Positions 52,143 through 61,269 of a stretch of DNA of 64,000 nucleotides are shown here, piece after piece. The position numbers were made by a program, and so were the translations under genes. How positions within the stretch are numbered: the stretch's first letter is position 1; every line of letters starts with the position of its first letter. The stretch covers positions 1,860,001 through 1,924,000 of the forward strand of contig NC_015684.1 in NCBI RefSeq assembly GCF_000218565.1, written 5' to 3'. Source of the DNA: Afipia carboxidovorans OM5. GTDB lineage: Bacteria > Pseudomonadota > Alphaproteobacteria > Rhizobiales > Xanthobacteraceae. Under the pieces are notes generated by a model. The model was not told where the DNA came from. It saw only the letters and a program-made list of their open reading frames with translations, and did not search any database.

Positions 52143-53921
52143 ATGCTTCTTTTCATTCTGGCTTATCTTGGCGGCGTGCTGACCATCGTCAGCCCCTGCA
52201 TTCTCCCGGTTTTGCCGTTTGTGTTCGCGCGCGCCGACCGGCCGTTTCTGACAAGCGGCCTGCCGATGCTGATCGGCATGGCGGCAACCTTCGCGGCGGT
52301 GGCGACGCTCGCGGCAGTTGCGGGCGGATGGGCGGTCGCGGCCAACGAATACGGCCGCTTCCTTGCATTGGCGCTGCTCGCGCTGTTCGGCATCGCGCTG
52401 CTGTTTCCCGCAGTCGCGGAGCGTGTGACGCAGCCTCTGGTCGCGCTCGGCGGGCGGCTCTCCGAACAGGCAGACGCGCAGACCGGCAACATCGTGCCGT
52501 CGCTGTTGCTCGGCGTCGCGACGGGCCTGTTGTGGGCGCCGTGCGCGGGGCCGGTGCTCGGCCTGATCCTGACCGGCGCGGCGCTCAACGGCGCCAATGT
52601 CGAGACGACGGTTCTGCTGTTTGCCTATGCAGCGGGTGCCGCGACCTCGCTGGCGCTTGCGTTGCTCGTCGGCGGGCGCGTATTCGCGGCGATGAAGCGT
52701 TCGCTCGGTGCGGGTGAATGGGTGCGGCGCGGCCTCGGTGCGCTGGTGCTGGTTGCGGTTGTGGCCATCGCGCTCGGCGTCGACACCAATTATTTGACGA
52801 ACCTCTCGCTGACGCAGACCTCGGCGATCGAGCAGGGGCTGATCGACAGGCTGCGCGGGCAAGACAAAACCGCGATGGCGCCTGCGGGCGGCGCAATGCA
52901 GGCCAACCCTTCGATGATGATGAAGGGCGCCGCGCCGCAGGAAGATGCGCTGGCGCTGCCGGTTGAAGGCACGCTGCCGCCGCTCGATGGTGCGGTCGAA
53001 TGGCTGAACTCAGCGCCGCTCAGTGCGGAAGCGCTGCGCGGCAAGGTGGTGCTGGTCGATTTCTGGACCTACTCCTGCATCAACTGCCTGCGCGCCATTC
53101 CGTATGTCCGCGCCTGGGCGGAGAAGTACAAGGACGATGGCCTCGTGGTGATCGGCGTGCACACGCCGGAATTCGCATTCGAGAAAAGGCCCGCCAACGT
53201 GAAGAAGGCGCTGGGCGATCTCAAGATCGATTACCCGGTCGCCATCGACAACAACTATGCGATCTGGCGCGCGTTCAACAACATGTACTGGCCCGCGCAT
53301 TATTTCATCGACGCACAGGGACACATCCGCCACCACCATTTCGGTGAGGGTGAATATGACAAGTCCGAGCAGGTGATCCGGCAGTTGCTGCGCGAAGCCG
53401 GGAAGACCGTCGCTGCGCAAGGGCTTGCGGATGTCGAGGGCACCGGCGCCCAGGCCGCGCCGGATATGGAGAACATCAAGTCGCCGGAGACCTACCTTGG
53501 CTATGACCGTGCGGAGAACTTCATGTCGCCGGGTGGCTTTACCCGTGACGGCAGCCACGATTATGTCGCAGGCCGGCTCAAGCTGAACGATTGGTCGCTG
53601 TCGGGAACATGGACGGTCGATCCCGAGCACGCCGCGCTCGACAAGGCGGGTGGGGCGATCCGCTACCGCTTCCACGCCCGCGACCTGCATCTTGTGCTCG
53701 GCCCCGCCATGGATGGACGGCCGGTGCGCTTCAAAGTGACGATCGACGGGGCCGCACCGGGCACGGATCATGGCGTCGACATCGATGCCGGGGGCGTGGG
53801 AACGGTGAGCGAGCAGCGGCTTTACCAGCTTGTCCGCCAGCAGGGCGCAGTGAAGGAGCGGACCTTCGAGATCGAGTTCCTCGATCCCGGGGTGCAGGCC
53901 TTCGCCTTCACCTTTGGTTGA
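52143..53921 (+). CDS. DipZ-type thiol-disulfide membrane protein (CcdA-thioredoxin fusion)
   Basis: The 592-residue protein combines an N-terminal CcdA/DsbD-like membrane domain of six helices (about 1-230, redox cysteines Cys19 in SPCILP and Cys134 in APCAGP), a periplasmic TlpA/thioredoxin-like domain with Cys312-Ile-Asn-Cys315 (about 285-420), and a C-terminal galactose-binding-like domain (about 430-592). That is the architecture of mycobacterial DipZ, which passes reducing power from the cytoplasm to the periplasm. It lies between scpB and tatA and appears to be a separate insertion in that conserved run. Confidence 0.9.
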   Translation: MLLFILAYLGGVLTIVSPCILPVLPFVFARADRPFLTSGLPMLIGMAATFAAVATLAAVAGGWAVAANEYGRFLALALLALFGIALLFPAVAERVTQPLVALGGRLSEQADAQTGNIVPSLLLGVATGLLWAPCAGPVLGLILTGAALNGANVETTVLLFAYAAGAATSLALALLVGGRVFAAMKRSLGAGEWVRRGLGALVLVAVVAIALGVDTNYLTNLSLTQTSAIEQGLIDRLRGQDKTAMAPAGGAMQANPSMMMKGAAPQEDALALPVEGTLPPLDGAVEWLNSAPLSAEALRGKVVLVDFWTYSCINCLRAIPYVRAWAEKYKDDGLVVIGVHTPEFAFEKRPANVKKALGDLKIDYPVAIDNNYAIWRAFNNMYWPAHYFIDAQGHIRHHHFGEGEYDKSEQVIRQLLREAGKTVAAQGLADVEGTGAQAAPDMENIKSPETYLGYDRAENFMSPGGFTRDGSHDYVAGRLKLNDWSLSGTWTVDPEHAALDKAGGAIRYRFHARDLHLVLGPAMDGRPVRFKVTIDGAAPGTDHGVDIDAGGVGTVSEQRLYQLVRQQGAVKERTFEIEFLDPGVQAFAFTFG

Positions 53922-54093
53922 AGACGGCGGGGCCAATTGGCCTGCGGCGTTAACGATGCGGGGAACGAGAGGCGTCTCGGCTGTGGCCTGAATGCCGCAA
54001 CCTGGCTTAAGTCCTTGTTTTCGACATTCCCGCAGCCTACCTTTTCAGGCAGATTTGGCCGGAGATGCTGGCCGCGCGTTCTGGAGAAGTCTC

Positions 54094-54330
54094 ATGGGCC
54101 TGAGTTTTCAACATATCCTGATCCTGCTGGTGGTCGTCCTCCTGCTGTTCGGGCGTAACAAGATATCCGACCTGATGGGCGACTTCGCCAAGGGCATCAA
54201 AGCCTTCAAGAAGGGCATGTCGGATGACGAGGTGGAGACCGCCAAGTCGGACTCGATCAAGACCATCGACAACACCGGCAAGCCGACGAACGTGCAGGCG
54301 AATCCGCAGCGTCAGGATAGCACCGTCTGA
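54094..54330 (+). CDS. tatA: TatA, twin-arginine translocase pore subunit
   Basis: This 78-residue protein has one N-terminal helix (MGLSFQHILILLVVVLLLFG), an amphipathic helix (about 25-42, MGDFAKGIKAFKKGM) and a short acidic/polar tail, the standard TatA layout with the FGRNKI hinge after the first helix. The start ATG at 54094 has GGAGA upstream. Together with tatB and tatC it makes the Tat system, which would export SorA from this window. Confidence 0.95.
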   Translation: MGLSFQHILILLVVVLLLFGRNKISDLMGDFAKGIKAFKKGMSDDEVETAKSDSIKTIDNTGKPTNVQANPQRQDSTV

Positions 54331-54382
54331 CCTAAAGCTTGTTGCAGCAGCGTCGCCGCCCCTGCACGAAGCGGAATGATTG

Positions 54383-54892
54383 ATGTTCGATATCGGGTGG
54401 AGTGAGCTGGTCGTGATCGGCGTGGTCGCGCTGATCGTCATCGGGCCGAAAGAACTGCCGAGCGTGTTACGCATGATCGGTCAGTCGCTCGGCAAGGTGC
54501 GGCGCATGGCGGCTGAATTCCAGGGCCAGTTCAACGAGGCGATGCGCGAAGCCGAAATGGCCGACATCAAGAAGTCGTTCGACGATATCAGCTCCGCCTC
54601 GCGCGACCTCAATCCGACAAAGCTGCTCGCCACGCTCGAGGAGCATGCCGTCGGGAGCAGCCAACCCAAGGTGGAGAGCGCGGAAGCCGCAAAGTCTGCG
54701 GCCGAGACGCCTTCTGTCGAAGCACCCGCGGTTGAAACACCATCCGCACCGGCCGTTGAATCATCGGCCACGCCCACTGAGCCCGTTCCTCCGACGCAGA
54801 CCCAGACGGAGCCTGTCGAGGGACAGGCCTCCGCGCTGATGACGCAAACCCAGGACGCCCCTCCGACCGCGCCGGACTCCAAACCCTCATGA
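54383..54892 (+). CDS. tatB: TatB, twin-arginine translocase substrate-recognition subunit
   Basis: The 169-residue protein has a short N-terminal helix (MFDIGWSELVVIGVVALIVIGP) with the conserved Glu and the GPKELP hinge, an amphipathic helix (about 25-75), and a long Pro/Ala/Glu-rich tail that is probably unstructured. The ATG at 54383 is used; a TTG at 54380 is one codon earlier. Its last codons overlap the tatC start by four bases. Confidence 0.95.
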   Translation: MFDIGWSELVVIGVVALIVIGPKELPSVLRMIGQSLGKVRRMAAEFQGQFNEAMREAEMADIKKSFDDISSASRDLNPTKLLATLEEHAVGSSQPKVESAEAAKSAAETPSVEAPAVETPSAPAVESSATPTEPVPPTQTQTEPVEGQASALMTQTQDAPPTAPDSKPS

Positions 54893-55737
54893 GCGCCGAC
54901 GACATCGAAGCCAGCAAGGCGCCATTGATGGAGCACCTGATCGAGCTGCGTTCGCGGCTCATCAAGGCGCTGATCGGATTCGCGATTGCGTTCGCGTTGT
55001 GCTTCGCCTTCGCCAAGCAGATCTACAACGTGCTGGTGTGGCCGTTCGTGTGGGTCGCGGGTCCGGAGAACGCGAAGTTCATCTACACCGCGCTCCTCGA
55101 ATACTTCATCACCCAGATCAAGCTCGCCTTGTTCGGCGCGGGCTTCATCTCGTTCCCGATCATCGCGGCGCAGATCTACAAGTTCGTCGCGCCCGGCCTT
55201 TACAAGCACGAGCGCCACGCCTTCCTGCCTTATCTCATCGCGACGCCGGTGTTCTTCCTGCTCGGCACCGTGCTCGTCTATTTCGTCGTGCTGCCGATGC
55301 TGATCCGCTTCTCGCTTGGCATGCAGCAGCTGGGCGGCGACGACAGCGTGCAGATCGCGCTTCTGCCCAAGGTCGGCGAATACCTGTCGCTGATGATGTC
55401 GCTCGTCTTCGCGTTCGGCATCGCGTTTCAGCTTCCGGTGATCCTGACGCTGCTCGGCCGCATCGGCGTGCTGACGTCGAAGCAGTTGCGCGACAAGCGG
55501 CGCTATTTCATCGTCGGCGCGTTTGCGATCGCGGCGGTGCTGACGCCGCCCGACGTGCTGAGCCAGATGTCGCTCGCGATCCCGCTTCTGTTCCTCTACG
55601 AGGGCTCGATCTACGCGGTCGCCATCGTCGAGAAAAAGAACGCCGCCAAGCACAAGGTTCAGGAGGAGGCCGCGAAAGCCTCGGCCGAGCCTCCTGCCGA
55701 GACGCCGCCCGCATTGCCGCCCGCCGCCACCGAATAG
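54889..55737 (+). CDS. tatC: TatC, twin-arginine translocase channel subunit
   Basis: The 282-residue inner-membrane protein has six predicted helices and the conserved features of TatC: PLMEHLIELRSRLIKALIG at the N-terminus, the periplasmic FKLVAPGLYKHE-type segment (here YKFVAPGLYKHERHAF) and RRYFIVGAFAIAAVLTPPDVLSQ. It recognises the twin-arginine signal with TatB. A Pro/Ala-rich C-terminal extension follows. It overlaps tatB by four bases, so tatB and tatC are coupled. Confidence 0.98.
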   Translation: MSADDIEASKAPLMEHLIELRSRLIKALIGFAIAFALCFAFAKQIYNVLVWPFVWVAGPENAKFIYTALLEYFITQIKLALFGAGFISFPIIAAQIYKFVAPGLYKHERHAFLPYLIATPVFFLLGTVLVYFVVLPMLIRFSLGMQQLGGDDSVQIALLPKVGEYLSLMMSLVFAFGIAFQLPVILTLLGRIGVLTSKQLRDKRRYFIVGAFAIAAVLTPPDVLSQMSLAIPLLFLYEGSIYAVAIVEKKNAAKHKVQEEAAKASAEPPAETPPALPPAATE

Positions 55738-55930
55738 CGTACCGCCGGCTGCGCTGGTATTTCCGGACGATGTTGCCGCAAATGCGTCTCGCCATGACGC
55801 GACGAATCGGGATTGGTCCTGCCGGGATTTGGGCTTCAGGCTTGGGTGCGCGGGCTTGGGTTTTGTTGCAGAAAGCCGCATAGATTTGCTTGCGATGGCA
55901 CCCACGCCTTGTTTTAACGCGCGTAACGAC

Positions 55931-55963
55931 GCGGATGGCCGGACGACACCCGGCCATGACGGG
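55931..55963 (+). repeat. Half copy of the clover-leaf repeat, next to the serS start
   Basis: The segment GGATGGCCGGACGACACCC, then GGCCATGACG, forms a GGCCGG/CCGGCC hairpin and closely matches the right arm of the larger palindrome at 57304-57397. It ends about 12 bases before the serS ATG, so it is likely to affect the ribosome-binding region. Confidence 0.65.
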
Positions 55964-55973
55964 ATGATTTCCA

Positions 55974-57293
55974 ATGCATGACATTCGCTGGATTCGCGAC
56001 AACCCGGAGGCTTTCGACGCCGCGCTGGGCCGGCGCGGACTTGAGCCTCAGGCGGCCGCGCTGATCGCGCTCGACGAGAAGCGGCGCGGTGCGATTGCCG
56101 CTTTCGAGCAGGCGCAGGCGCGACGCAACGCAGCCTCGAAGGAAATCGGGGAAGCCAAGAAGGCGAAGGAGAACGCTCGCGCCGATGCGCTGATGGCGGA
56201 AGTGGGTGAGCTCAAGACCAAGCTGCCGGAGATGGACGCGGCAGCAAAAAGGCTTGAGGAAGATCTGCGCAAGGAGCTTGCACAGATTCCGAACCTTCCG
56301 CTCGCCGAAGTACCGGAGGGCGCCGACGAGCACGGCAACGTGCAGCATCACGTCTATGGTGAGCCGCGCAGCTATGCGTTCAAGCCGAAGGAGCATGTCG
56401 CGCTCGGCGAAGGTCTCGGCTTCATGGATTTCGAACGGGCCGCGAAACTCTCCGGGGCGCGCTTTGTCGTGCTGAAGAGCGGACTGGCGCGGCTCGAGCG
56501 CGCCATCGGTCAATTTTTCCTCGACGTGCATACCGGCGAACACGGCTACACTGAAGTGAACCCGCCGCTGCTGGTGCGCGACGATGCGATGTTTGGCACC
56601 GCGCAGTTGCCGAAGTTTCGGGAAGATCAATTCGCGGCCGGATCGCTGGACGCCGAAGGGCAAGGCTATTGGCTCATTCCCACCGCTGAGGTCCCGCTGA
56701 CGAACCTTGTGCGTGAATCGATCCTCGACGAGAAAGAATTGCCGATGCGCTTGACCGCGCTGACGCCGTGCTTCCGTGCGGAAGCAGGTGCAGCCGGGCG
56801 CGATACGCGTGGCATGATCCGCCAGCATCAGTTCACCAAGGTCGAACTCGTTTCGATCACGACGCCTGATGAATCCAGGAACGAGCACGAGCGCATGCTC
56901 TCCTGCGCGGAAGAAGTGCTGAAGCGGCTCGGCCTGCATTATCGCGTGATGACGCTGTGCACCGGCGATATGGGCTTCGCGTCACAAAAGACCTACGACA
57001 TCGAAGTATGGATGCCGGGACAAATATCGAGTCAGGGCGAAGGCGGTATGTACCGCGAAATTTCATCGTGCTCAGTGTGCGGCGACTTCCAGGCGCGGCG
57101 CATGGATGCGCGCTATCGCGGACCCGACAACAAGCCGCACTTCGTGCATACGTTAAACGGTTCGGGTACGGCGGTTGGCCGCGCGCTGATCGCGGTGATG
57201 GAAACCTATCAGCAGGAAGACGGGTCGATCGCGGTGCCGGATGTGCTGCAGCCTTACATGGGCGGTCTGAAAGTGATTGAGCGGGACCGCTGA
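55974..57293 (+). CDS. serS: Seryl-tRNA synthetase
   Basis: The 439-residue class-II synthetase has the long N-terminal coiled-coil arm that binds tRNA-Ser (about 30-105, QAQARRNAASKEIGEAKKAK) and the three class-II motifs: motif 1 near GYTEVNPPLLV, motif 2 as FRAEAGAAGRDTRGMIRQHQF, motif 3 as LNGSGTAVGRALIAVME. The zinc site is absent, as in the bacterial type. The start is ATG at 55974, one codon before a second in-frame-looking CATG. No clear ribosome-binding site is seen because a palindrome fragment precedes it. The clover-leaf repeat follows before surE. Confidence 0.98.
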   Translation: MHDIRWIRDNPEAFDAALGRRGLEPQAAALIALDEKRRGAIAAFEQAQARRNAASKEIGEAKKAKENARADALMAEVGELKTKLPEMDAAAKRLEEDLRKELAQIPNLPLAEVPEGADEHGNVQHHVYGEPRSYAFKPKEHVALGEGLGFMDFERAAKLSGARFVVLKSGLARLERAIGQFFLDVHTGEHGYTEVNPPLLVRDDAMFGTAQLPKFREDQFAAGSLDAEGQGYWLIPTAEVPLTNLVRESILDEKELPMRLTALTPCFRAEAGAAGRDTRGMIRQHQFTKVELVSITTPDESRNEHERMLSCAEEVLKRLGLHYRVMTLCTGDMGFASQKTYDIEVWMPGQISSQGEGGMYREISSCSVCGDFQARRMDARYRGPDNKPHFVHTLNGSGTAVGRALIAVMETYQQEDGSIAVPDVLQPYMGGLKVIERDR

Positions 57294-57303
57294 TAAAAAA
57301 CGG

Positions 57304-57397
57304 CGTCATGCCCGGCTTTATGCCGGGCATCCACGTCTTGATAAATCGCTCGGGACATAAGAAGACGTGGATGGCCGGGACAAGCCCGGTCATGACG
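57304..57397. repeat. Clover-leaf palindrome between serS and surE
   Basis: Outer arms CGTCATG/CATGACG enclose three further pairings: ATGCCCGGC/GCCGGGCAT hairpin, a long central ATCCACGTCTT/AAGACGTGGAT stem, and GGCCGGG/CCCGGTC hairpin. The whole 94-base unit can fold as a multi-arm structure on either strand. One arm recurs before serS. Confidence 0.8.
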
Positions 57398-57416
57398 AAG
57401 AGAATAAGGCCAGGAT

Positions 57417-58193
57417 ATGCGCGTTCTTTGCACCAACGACGATGGCGTAAATGCGCCGGGCCTCAAAGTGATCGAGGAGATCGCCGATCAGTTGTCCGAT
57501 GACGTCTGGATCGTGGCGCCGGAACTCGATCAGTCCGGCGTCTCGCATTCACTGTCGCTGAACGATCCGCTGCGCCTGCGCGAAATCGGCCCGCGCCTTT
57601 TCGCGGTGCGCGGCACGCCGACCGATTGTGTCATCATGGGATCGCGGCATGTGCTCGGTGACAAGCAGCCGAACCTTGTGCTCTCCGGCGTCAACAAGGG
57701 CCGCAACGTCGCGGAGGACGTTGTTTATTCCGGCACCATTGCCGGTGCGCTGGAAGGCACCATCCTCGGGCTGCCGTCGTTTGCGCTGTCGCAGGAATTC
57801 GGCGGCCCGCAAAATCGCGACAAGCCGATGTGGGACGTTGCGCGCGCATTCGGTGCCGATGTCATCCGCAAGGTGATGAGCGTCGGCGTGCCGACCGATA
57901 CGGTGATCAACATCAACTTTCCGGCCTGTGCGCCGGAGGAGGTGAAGGGTGTTGTCGTCACGCGGCAGGGCAAGCGCAATCAGGGCTTCCTGCGCATCGA
58001 CGGCCATTACGATGGCCGCGGCAATCCGTATTACTGGATCGGCTTCGAGAAATTTCCGGTGCCGGATATTCCGGGTGAGGGCACTGACCTCGCGGCGCTC
58101 GAAGGCAATTACGTCTCGGTCACGCCGCTGCGGCTTGACCGCACCGACATGCGGTTCTCCGAGCAACTCGCAAATCTCTTCAATACGCCGTAG
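57417..58193 (+). CDS. surE: SurE, 5'/3'-nucleotidase
   Basis: The 258-residue metal-dependent phosphatase dephosphorylates nucleoside monophosphates in stress and stationary phase. The metal site is Asp8-Asp9 in CTNDDG, with VAPELDQSGVSHSLS and LSGVNKGRNVAEDVVYSGTIAGA as further motifs. The ATG at 57417 starts 20 bases after the clover-leaf repeat. The surE-pcm-NlpD-like order is the same as in many Gram-negative bacteria, here with a response-regulator gene inserted on the other strand. Confidence 0.97.
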   Translation: MRVLCTNDDGVNAPGLKVIEEIADQLSDDVWIVAPELDQSGVSHSLSLNDPLRLREIGPRLFAVRGTPTDCVIMGSRHVLGDKQPNLVLSGVNKGRNVAEDVVYSGTIAGALEGTILGLPSFALSQEFGGPQNRDKPMWDVARAFGADVIRKVMSVGVPTDTVININFPACAPEEVKGVVVTRQGKRNQGFLRIDGHYDGRGNPYYWIGFEKFPVPDIPGEGTDLAALEGNYVSVTPLRLDRTDMRFSEQLANLFNTP

Positions 58194-58220
58194 CGCGAAA
58201 CGCCGGCTGCGTAGCTACGC

Positions 58221-58598
58221 TCAGGCCGCTTCGCCGCGCAGGATGGACTCGATCATCTTCGCGAGCGTGTCCATCTGAAATGGCTTCTGCAGCGCCGGGC
58301 GGTCGCGATATTTCTCCGGCAGGCCCTGCACGCCATAACCCGTTGCGAACACGAATGGCCGGTTGCGCTTGTGCACCGCCTCGGCAACCGGTGAGATCAC
58401 CTTGCCGTTGACGTTGACGTCGAGGATCGCGATGTCGAAATTGGTGCACTGAACGAGACGGATGGCTTCGTCGATGTCGCCAGCCTCGGCCGCGACATGA
58501 TAGCCAAGGTCCTCCAGCATGTCGGAGACCATCATGCGGATCATGACTTCGTCTTCGACCAGGAATACCGATCGACGCCGTTCGCCGTTGTTCGCCAT
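58221..58598 (-). CDS. Single-domain response regulator
   Basis: The 125-residue protein is a receiver domain without an output domain. The acidic pocket is Glu15-Asp16 (LVEDE), the phosphorylated aspartate is Asp60 (AILDVNVNG), and ATGYG and LQKPFQ carry the conserved Thr and Lys. The extra glycine-containing VNVNG loop is typical of a subgroup common in Rhizobiales. The ATG at 58598 has a GAGGGTGGG upstream. The kinase partner is not adjacent; it may act as a phosphate sink or protein-binding switch. Confidence 0.93.
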   Translation of the reverse strand: MANNGERRRSVFLVEDEVMIRMMVSDMLEDLGYHVAAEAGDIDEAIRLVQCTNFDIAILDVNVNGKVISPVAEAVHKRNRPFVFATGYGVQGLPEKYRDRPALQKPFQMDTLAKMIESILRGEAA

Positions 58599-58760
58599 CC
58601 CACCCTCATTGGCCGGACCGGTACGATCCGCGGACGGGATCATATGAGGGTTTGGCGGGCGCGTCATCTGTTCTTGTTCCGGGAGCTGGAACTGAAAAGC
58701 TCGAAAAACCTGTCCTTCTCGCGAATCCGAACTAACCTATGTTTATCGGATGGAAAATGA

Positions 58761-59414
58761 ATGTCGGCATCAGGACGATCGGCACGTGAGAAGCTGAATT
58801 TCCAGTTGGGTTTGCGGCGGCGCGGCATCAGCGATCAGGCCGTGCTGCGCGCGCTGGAGGATGTGCCGCGCGAGCAGTTTGTCGAGCCCCACGATAAAGA
58901 AGTGGCCTATGCCGACACCGCGCTCGGCATCGCCTGCGGCCAGACCATCAGCCAGCCTTACGTTGTCGCTTACATGACGGAGCAGTTGCGCACGCACCCG
59001 CGCCACCGCGCACTCGAGATCGGCACCGGCTCGGGCTATCAGGCGGCGGTGTTGTCGCGGTTGTGCCGGCAGGTCGTGACGGTCGAGCGTTATCGCACGC
59101 TTGCCGATACGGCGCGCGCGCGTCTCGCCGCGCTCGGCTGCCGCAATGTCGAGGTGGTGGTGGGCGACGGTTATGACGTGCCGGACACGCTCGGCACGTT
59201 TGACCGCATCATCGTCACCGCGGCGATGGAGACGATCCCGGACAGTTTGATGGAGCGGCTTGAGCCGGACGGCATCATGCTCGTGCCGGTAGGCCCGCCG
59301 GAGGGCGTGCAGCAACTCGTGCGGCTGCGTAAAGGCGCGGACGGCGTCGAGCAGGAAGATTTGATCCCGGTGCGCTTCGTTCCGGCGCTCGTGGGGCTCG
59401 CTAAAGAGCTGTGA
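58761..59414 (+). CDS. pcm: Protein-L-isoaspartate O-methyltransferase
   Basis: This 217-residue enzyme repairs isoaspartyl damage in proteins using S-adenosylmethionine. Motif I is [15 protein letters not shown] and the substrate loop includes [22 protein letters not shown]. The [13 protein letters not shown] segment is the post-motif strand. The start is ATG at 58761, divergent from the response-regulator gene by 162 bases. It belongs to the surE-pcm-nlpD-type grouping. Confidence 0.97.
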
Positions 59415-59600
59415 TGCGGTGGGAGCAGGCGCGCGTGCCTCGTCGTCGCGCATTATCGGCCACAAGGTTCCCGCTATGAAAACGGTAACCATAAATTCCC
59501 GCTAGGCCTTTGAGTCCAATGGGATGCCGCACCCTTAAAGGGTTGTTTACTGCACGGATGTTTACTCAATTTAGTGCCAGTTGCGTACCAGTGAGTAACC

Positions 59601-60929
59601 ATGTCCCGTCTTCTCGAATTGTTGGGCACGCGCCGCGTTCCGTCGCTGGCGGTGATGGCCTTGGTCTCCGTCAGCTTTGGCGGATGCAGCGCGGATTACG
59701 ACTCGCGCTTCTCGGACAACTCCTTCCAGAACCCGTTTGCCTCGCAGCGTTCTGACGCAACCGGCTCGGTACGCCAGAACAATCACTACGCGCAGCGCGA
59801 GCTTCCGCAGTATTCACGCCCGGCCAGCCATGCGCCGGTCGTCTCCGCGCCGCTGTCGTACCCGGCAGCGCAGGGGAATTCGGGCGGCGGACACGGCATG
59901 GCGTCCTACACGCCGCCGGCCTCGAACCCGATCCAGCACACCGGCAGCGTCAACGCGCCTCGCTCGGTTGCGGCGACCCGTCCGGAAGGCGGCACCAAGA
60001 TCATTGTCGGCACCAGCGACACGATGGAAATACTCGCCCGCCGCTATAACGTCTCGGTCGCGGACATCGTACGCGCCAACGGCTATCGCGGCCCGCGCGC
60101 GCTGTCGCCCGGGCAGTCGCTCATCATTCCGAAGCGTGCCGCACAGGCGCAGGCTCCTGCGCCGGCCACCCGTGGCGCCACGATGCCTTCGAGCGTTCAT
60201 GTCGCCGCGCCCGGCGATACGCTGATGAACATCTCGCGCCGCAACCACATTTCGGTCAGCGAACTCGCGCGCGCCAACAACCTGCCGGTGACGGCACAGC
60301 TCAAGGTCGGCGATCGCATCACGGTGCCGTCGTCGTCCAAGACGCTGGCTGCGGCTCAGCCCGCGCCGGCTCCGGCCGCTCCCGCACAACCTGTTGCGGC
60401 TGCAGCACCTCCGAAGCCGCAGCCGGTTGCCGCAAAGCCTGTCGTGACCGCCTCGGCTGAGCCCGCGCAGAAGGTGCGCATGGCGACCGAGACCAAGGAA
60501 ATCGAACGGACCCATTCGCCGGTGAAGGCGGCGGAAGCCACGAACGCGCTGCCGACGTTCCGCTGGCCGGTGCGTGGCCGTGTGATCACGTCCTACGGCG
60601 CCAAGACCAACGGCAAGCAGAATGACGGCATCAACGTTGCGGTGCCGGAAGGCACGCCTGTGAAAGCGGCGGAAGACGGCGTCGTGGCCTATTCGGGCAA
60701 CGAGCTCAAAGGGTATGGCAATCTGATCCTGGTGCGGCACGCCAACGGTTATGTCACCGCGTATGCCCACGCGAGTGAACTGATGGTGAAGCGCGGAGAT
60801 TCAATCAAGCGCGGCCAGATCATTGCCAAATCGGGTCAGACGGGAGAGGTGGGGTCGCCGCAGCTTCACTTTGAAATCCGCAAAGGGTCTTCACCCGTCG
60901 ACCCGCTTCAGTTCCTCAACGGCGCCTGA
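59601..60929 (+). CDS. NlpD-like lipoprotein with two LysM domains and a degenerate M23/LytM domain
   Basis: The 442-residue protein has an N-terminal lipoprotein-like signal (Cys29 in SFGGCS), two LysM domains (about 133-178 and 198-243), an Ala/Pro linker and a LytM/M23 domain (about 318-440). The zinc-site residues are altered: the usual HxGxD is NDGIN and the usual HxH is QLH (in PQLHFEIR), as in NlpD and EnvC. It is therefore more likely an amidase activator in daughter-cell separation than a peptidase. Its place after surE-pcm agrees with an NlpD role. Confidence 0.9.
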   Translation: MSRLLELLGTRRVPSLAVMALVSVSFGGCSADYDSRFSDNSFQNPFASQRSDATGSVRQNNHYAQRELPQYSRPASHAPVVSAPLSYPAAQGNSGGGHGMASYTPPASNPIQHTGSVNAPRSVAATRPEGGTKIIVGTSDTMEILARRYNVSVADIVRANGYRGPRALSPGQSLIIPKRAAQAQAPAPATRGATMPSSVHVAAPGDTLMNISRRNHISVSELARANNLPVTAQLKVGDRITVPSSSKTLAAAQPAPAPAAPAQPVAAAAPPKPQPVAAKPVVTASAEPAQKVRMATETKEIERTHSPVKAAEATNALPTFRWPVRGRVITSYGAKTNGKQNDGINVAVPEGTPVKAAEDGVVAYSGNELKGYGNLILVRHANGYVTAYAHASELMVKRGDSIKRGQIIAKSGQTGEVGSPQLHFEIRKGSSPVDPLQFLNGA

Positions 60930-60952
60930 GCGCGCTGCAACGCTCTCTCTTT

Positions 60953-60987
60953 GAACCGGCGAAGTTTTGGCTTCGCCGGTTTTTTTA
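60953..60987 (+). terminator. Intrinsic terminator after the NlpD-like gene
   Basis: An 11-base stem (AACCGGCGAAG with CTTCGCCGGTT, 60954-60964 and 60971-60981) with a six-base loop is followed by a run of T residues. It lies 25 bases after the stop codon. Confidence 0.9.
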
Positions 60988-61269
60988 TGGGTCGTGCCAT
61001 ATGCGGGCAGGGCGGCTGATCTGAATCAAGGCAAAAAATCTTGTCGGCCTCATTCGTCCGCGCAATGAACCGTCACTGTTTCTTCACTGCTCGGCGCTAT
61101 ATCGCCTGTGCCGTCGCGCATCCGCTGCAAAGCAAAATGCGAAACGCTGCCGCCCGGCTGCGTCATGACGGCGCTGTTGCCTATTTCTCCGACCTGAGAT
61201 TTATTTCGCATCGCTCGGAAAGAGTTCTGACAGGCGTGATTGTTGCGCTTGCCAGTTGAGGAAAATGTC
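60988..61269. other. Intergenic region before the small secreted protein
   Basis: No convincing gene is seen. Short open frames occur on both strands (for example 61041-61259) but lack ribosome-binding sites and protein-like features. No repeat was found. Confidence 0.5.

Noticed and set aside
59500..59600. CtrA-type site (GTAACCAT) upstream of the NlpD-like gene, near 59485
   Set aside because: Only a half-site resembling TTAACCAT is seen and no second half-site at the usual spacing, so it is too weak to annotate.
61041..61259. A 72-residue open frame before the small secreted protein
   Set aside because: It starts with TTG, has no ribosome-binding site and no signal peptide or motif; an antisense frame of similar quality overlaps it.
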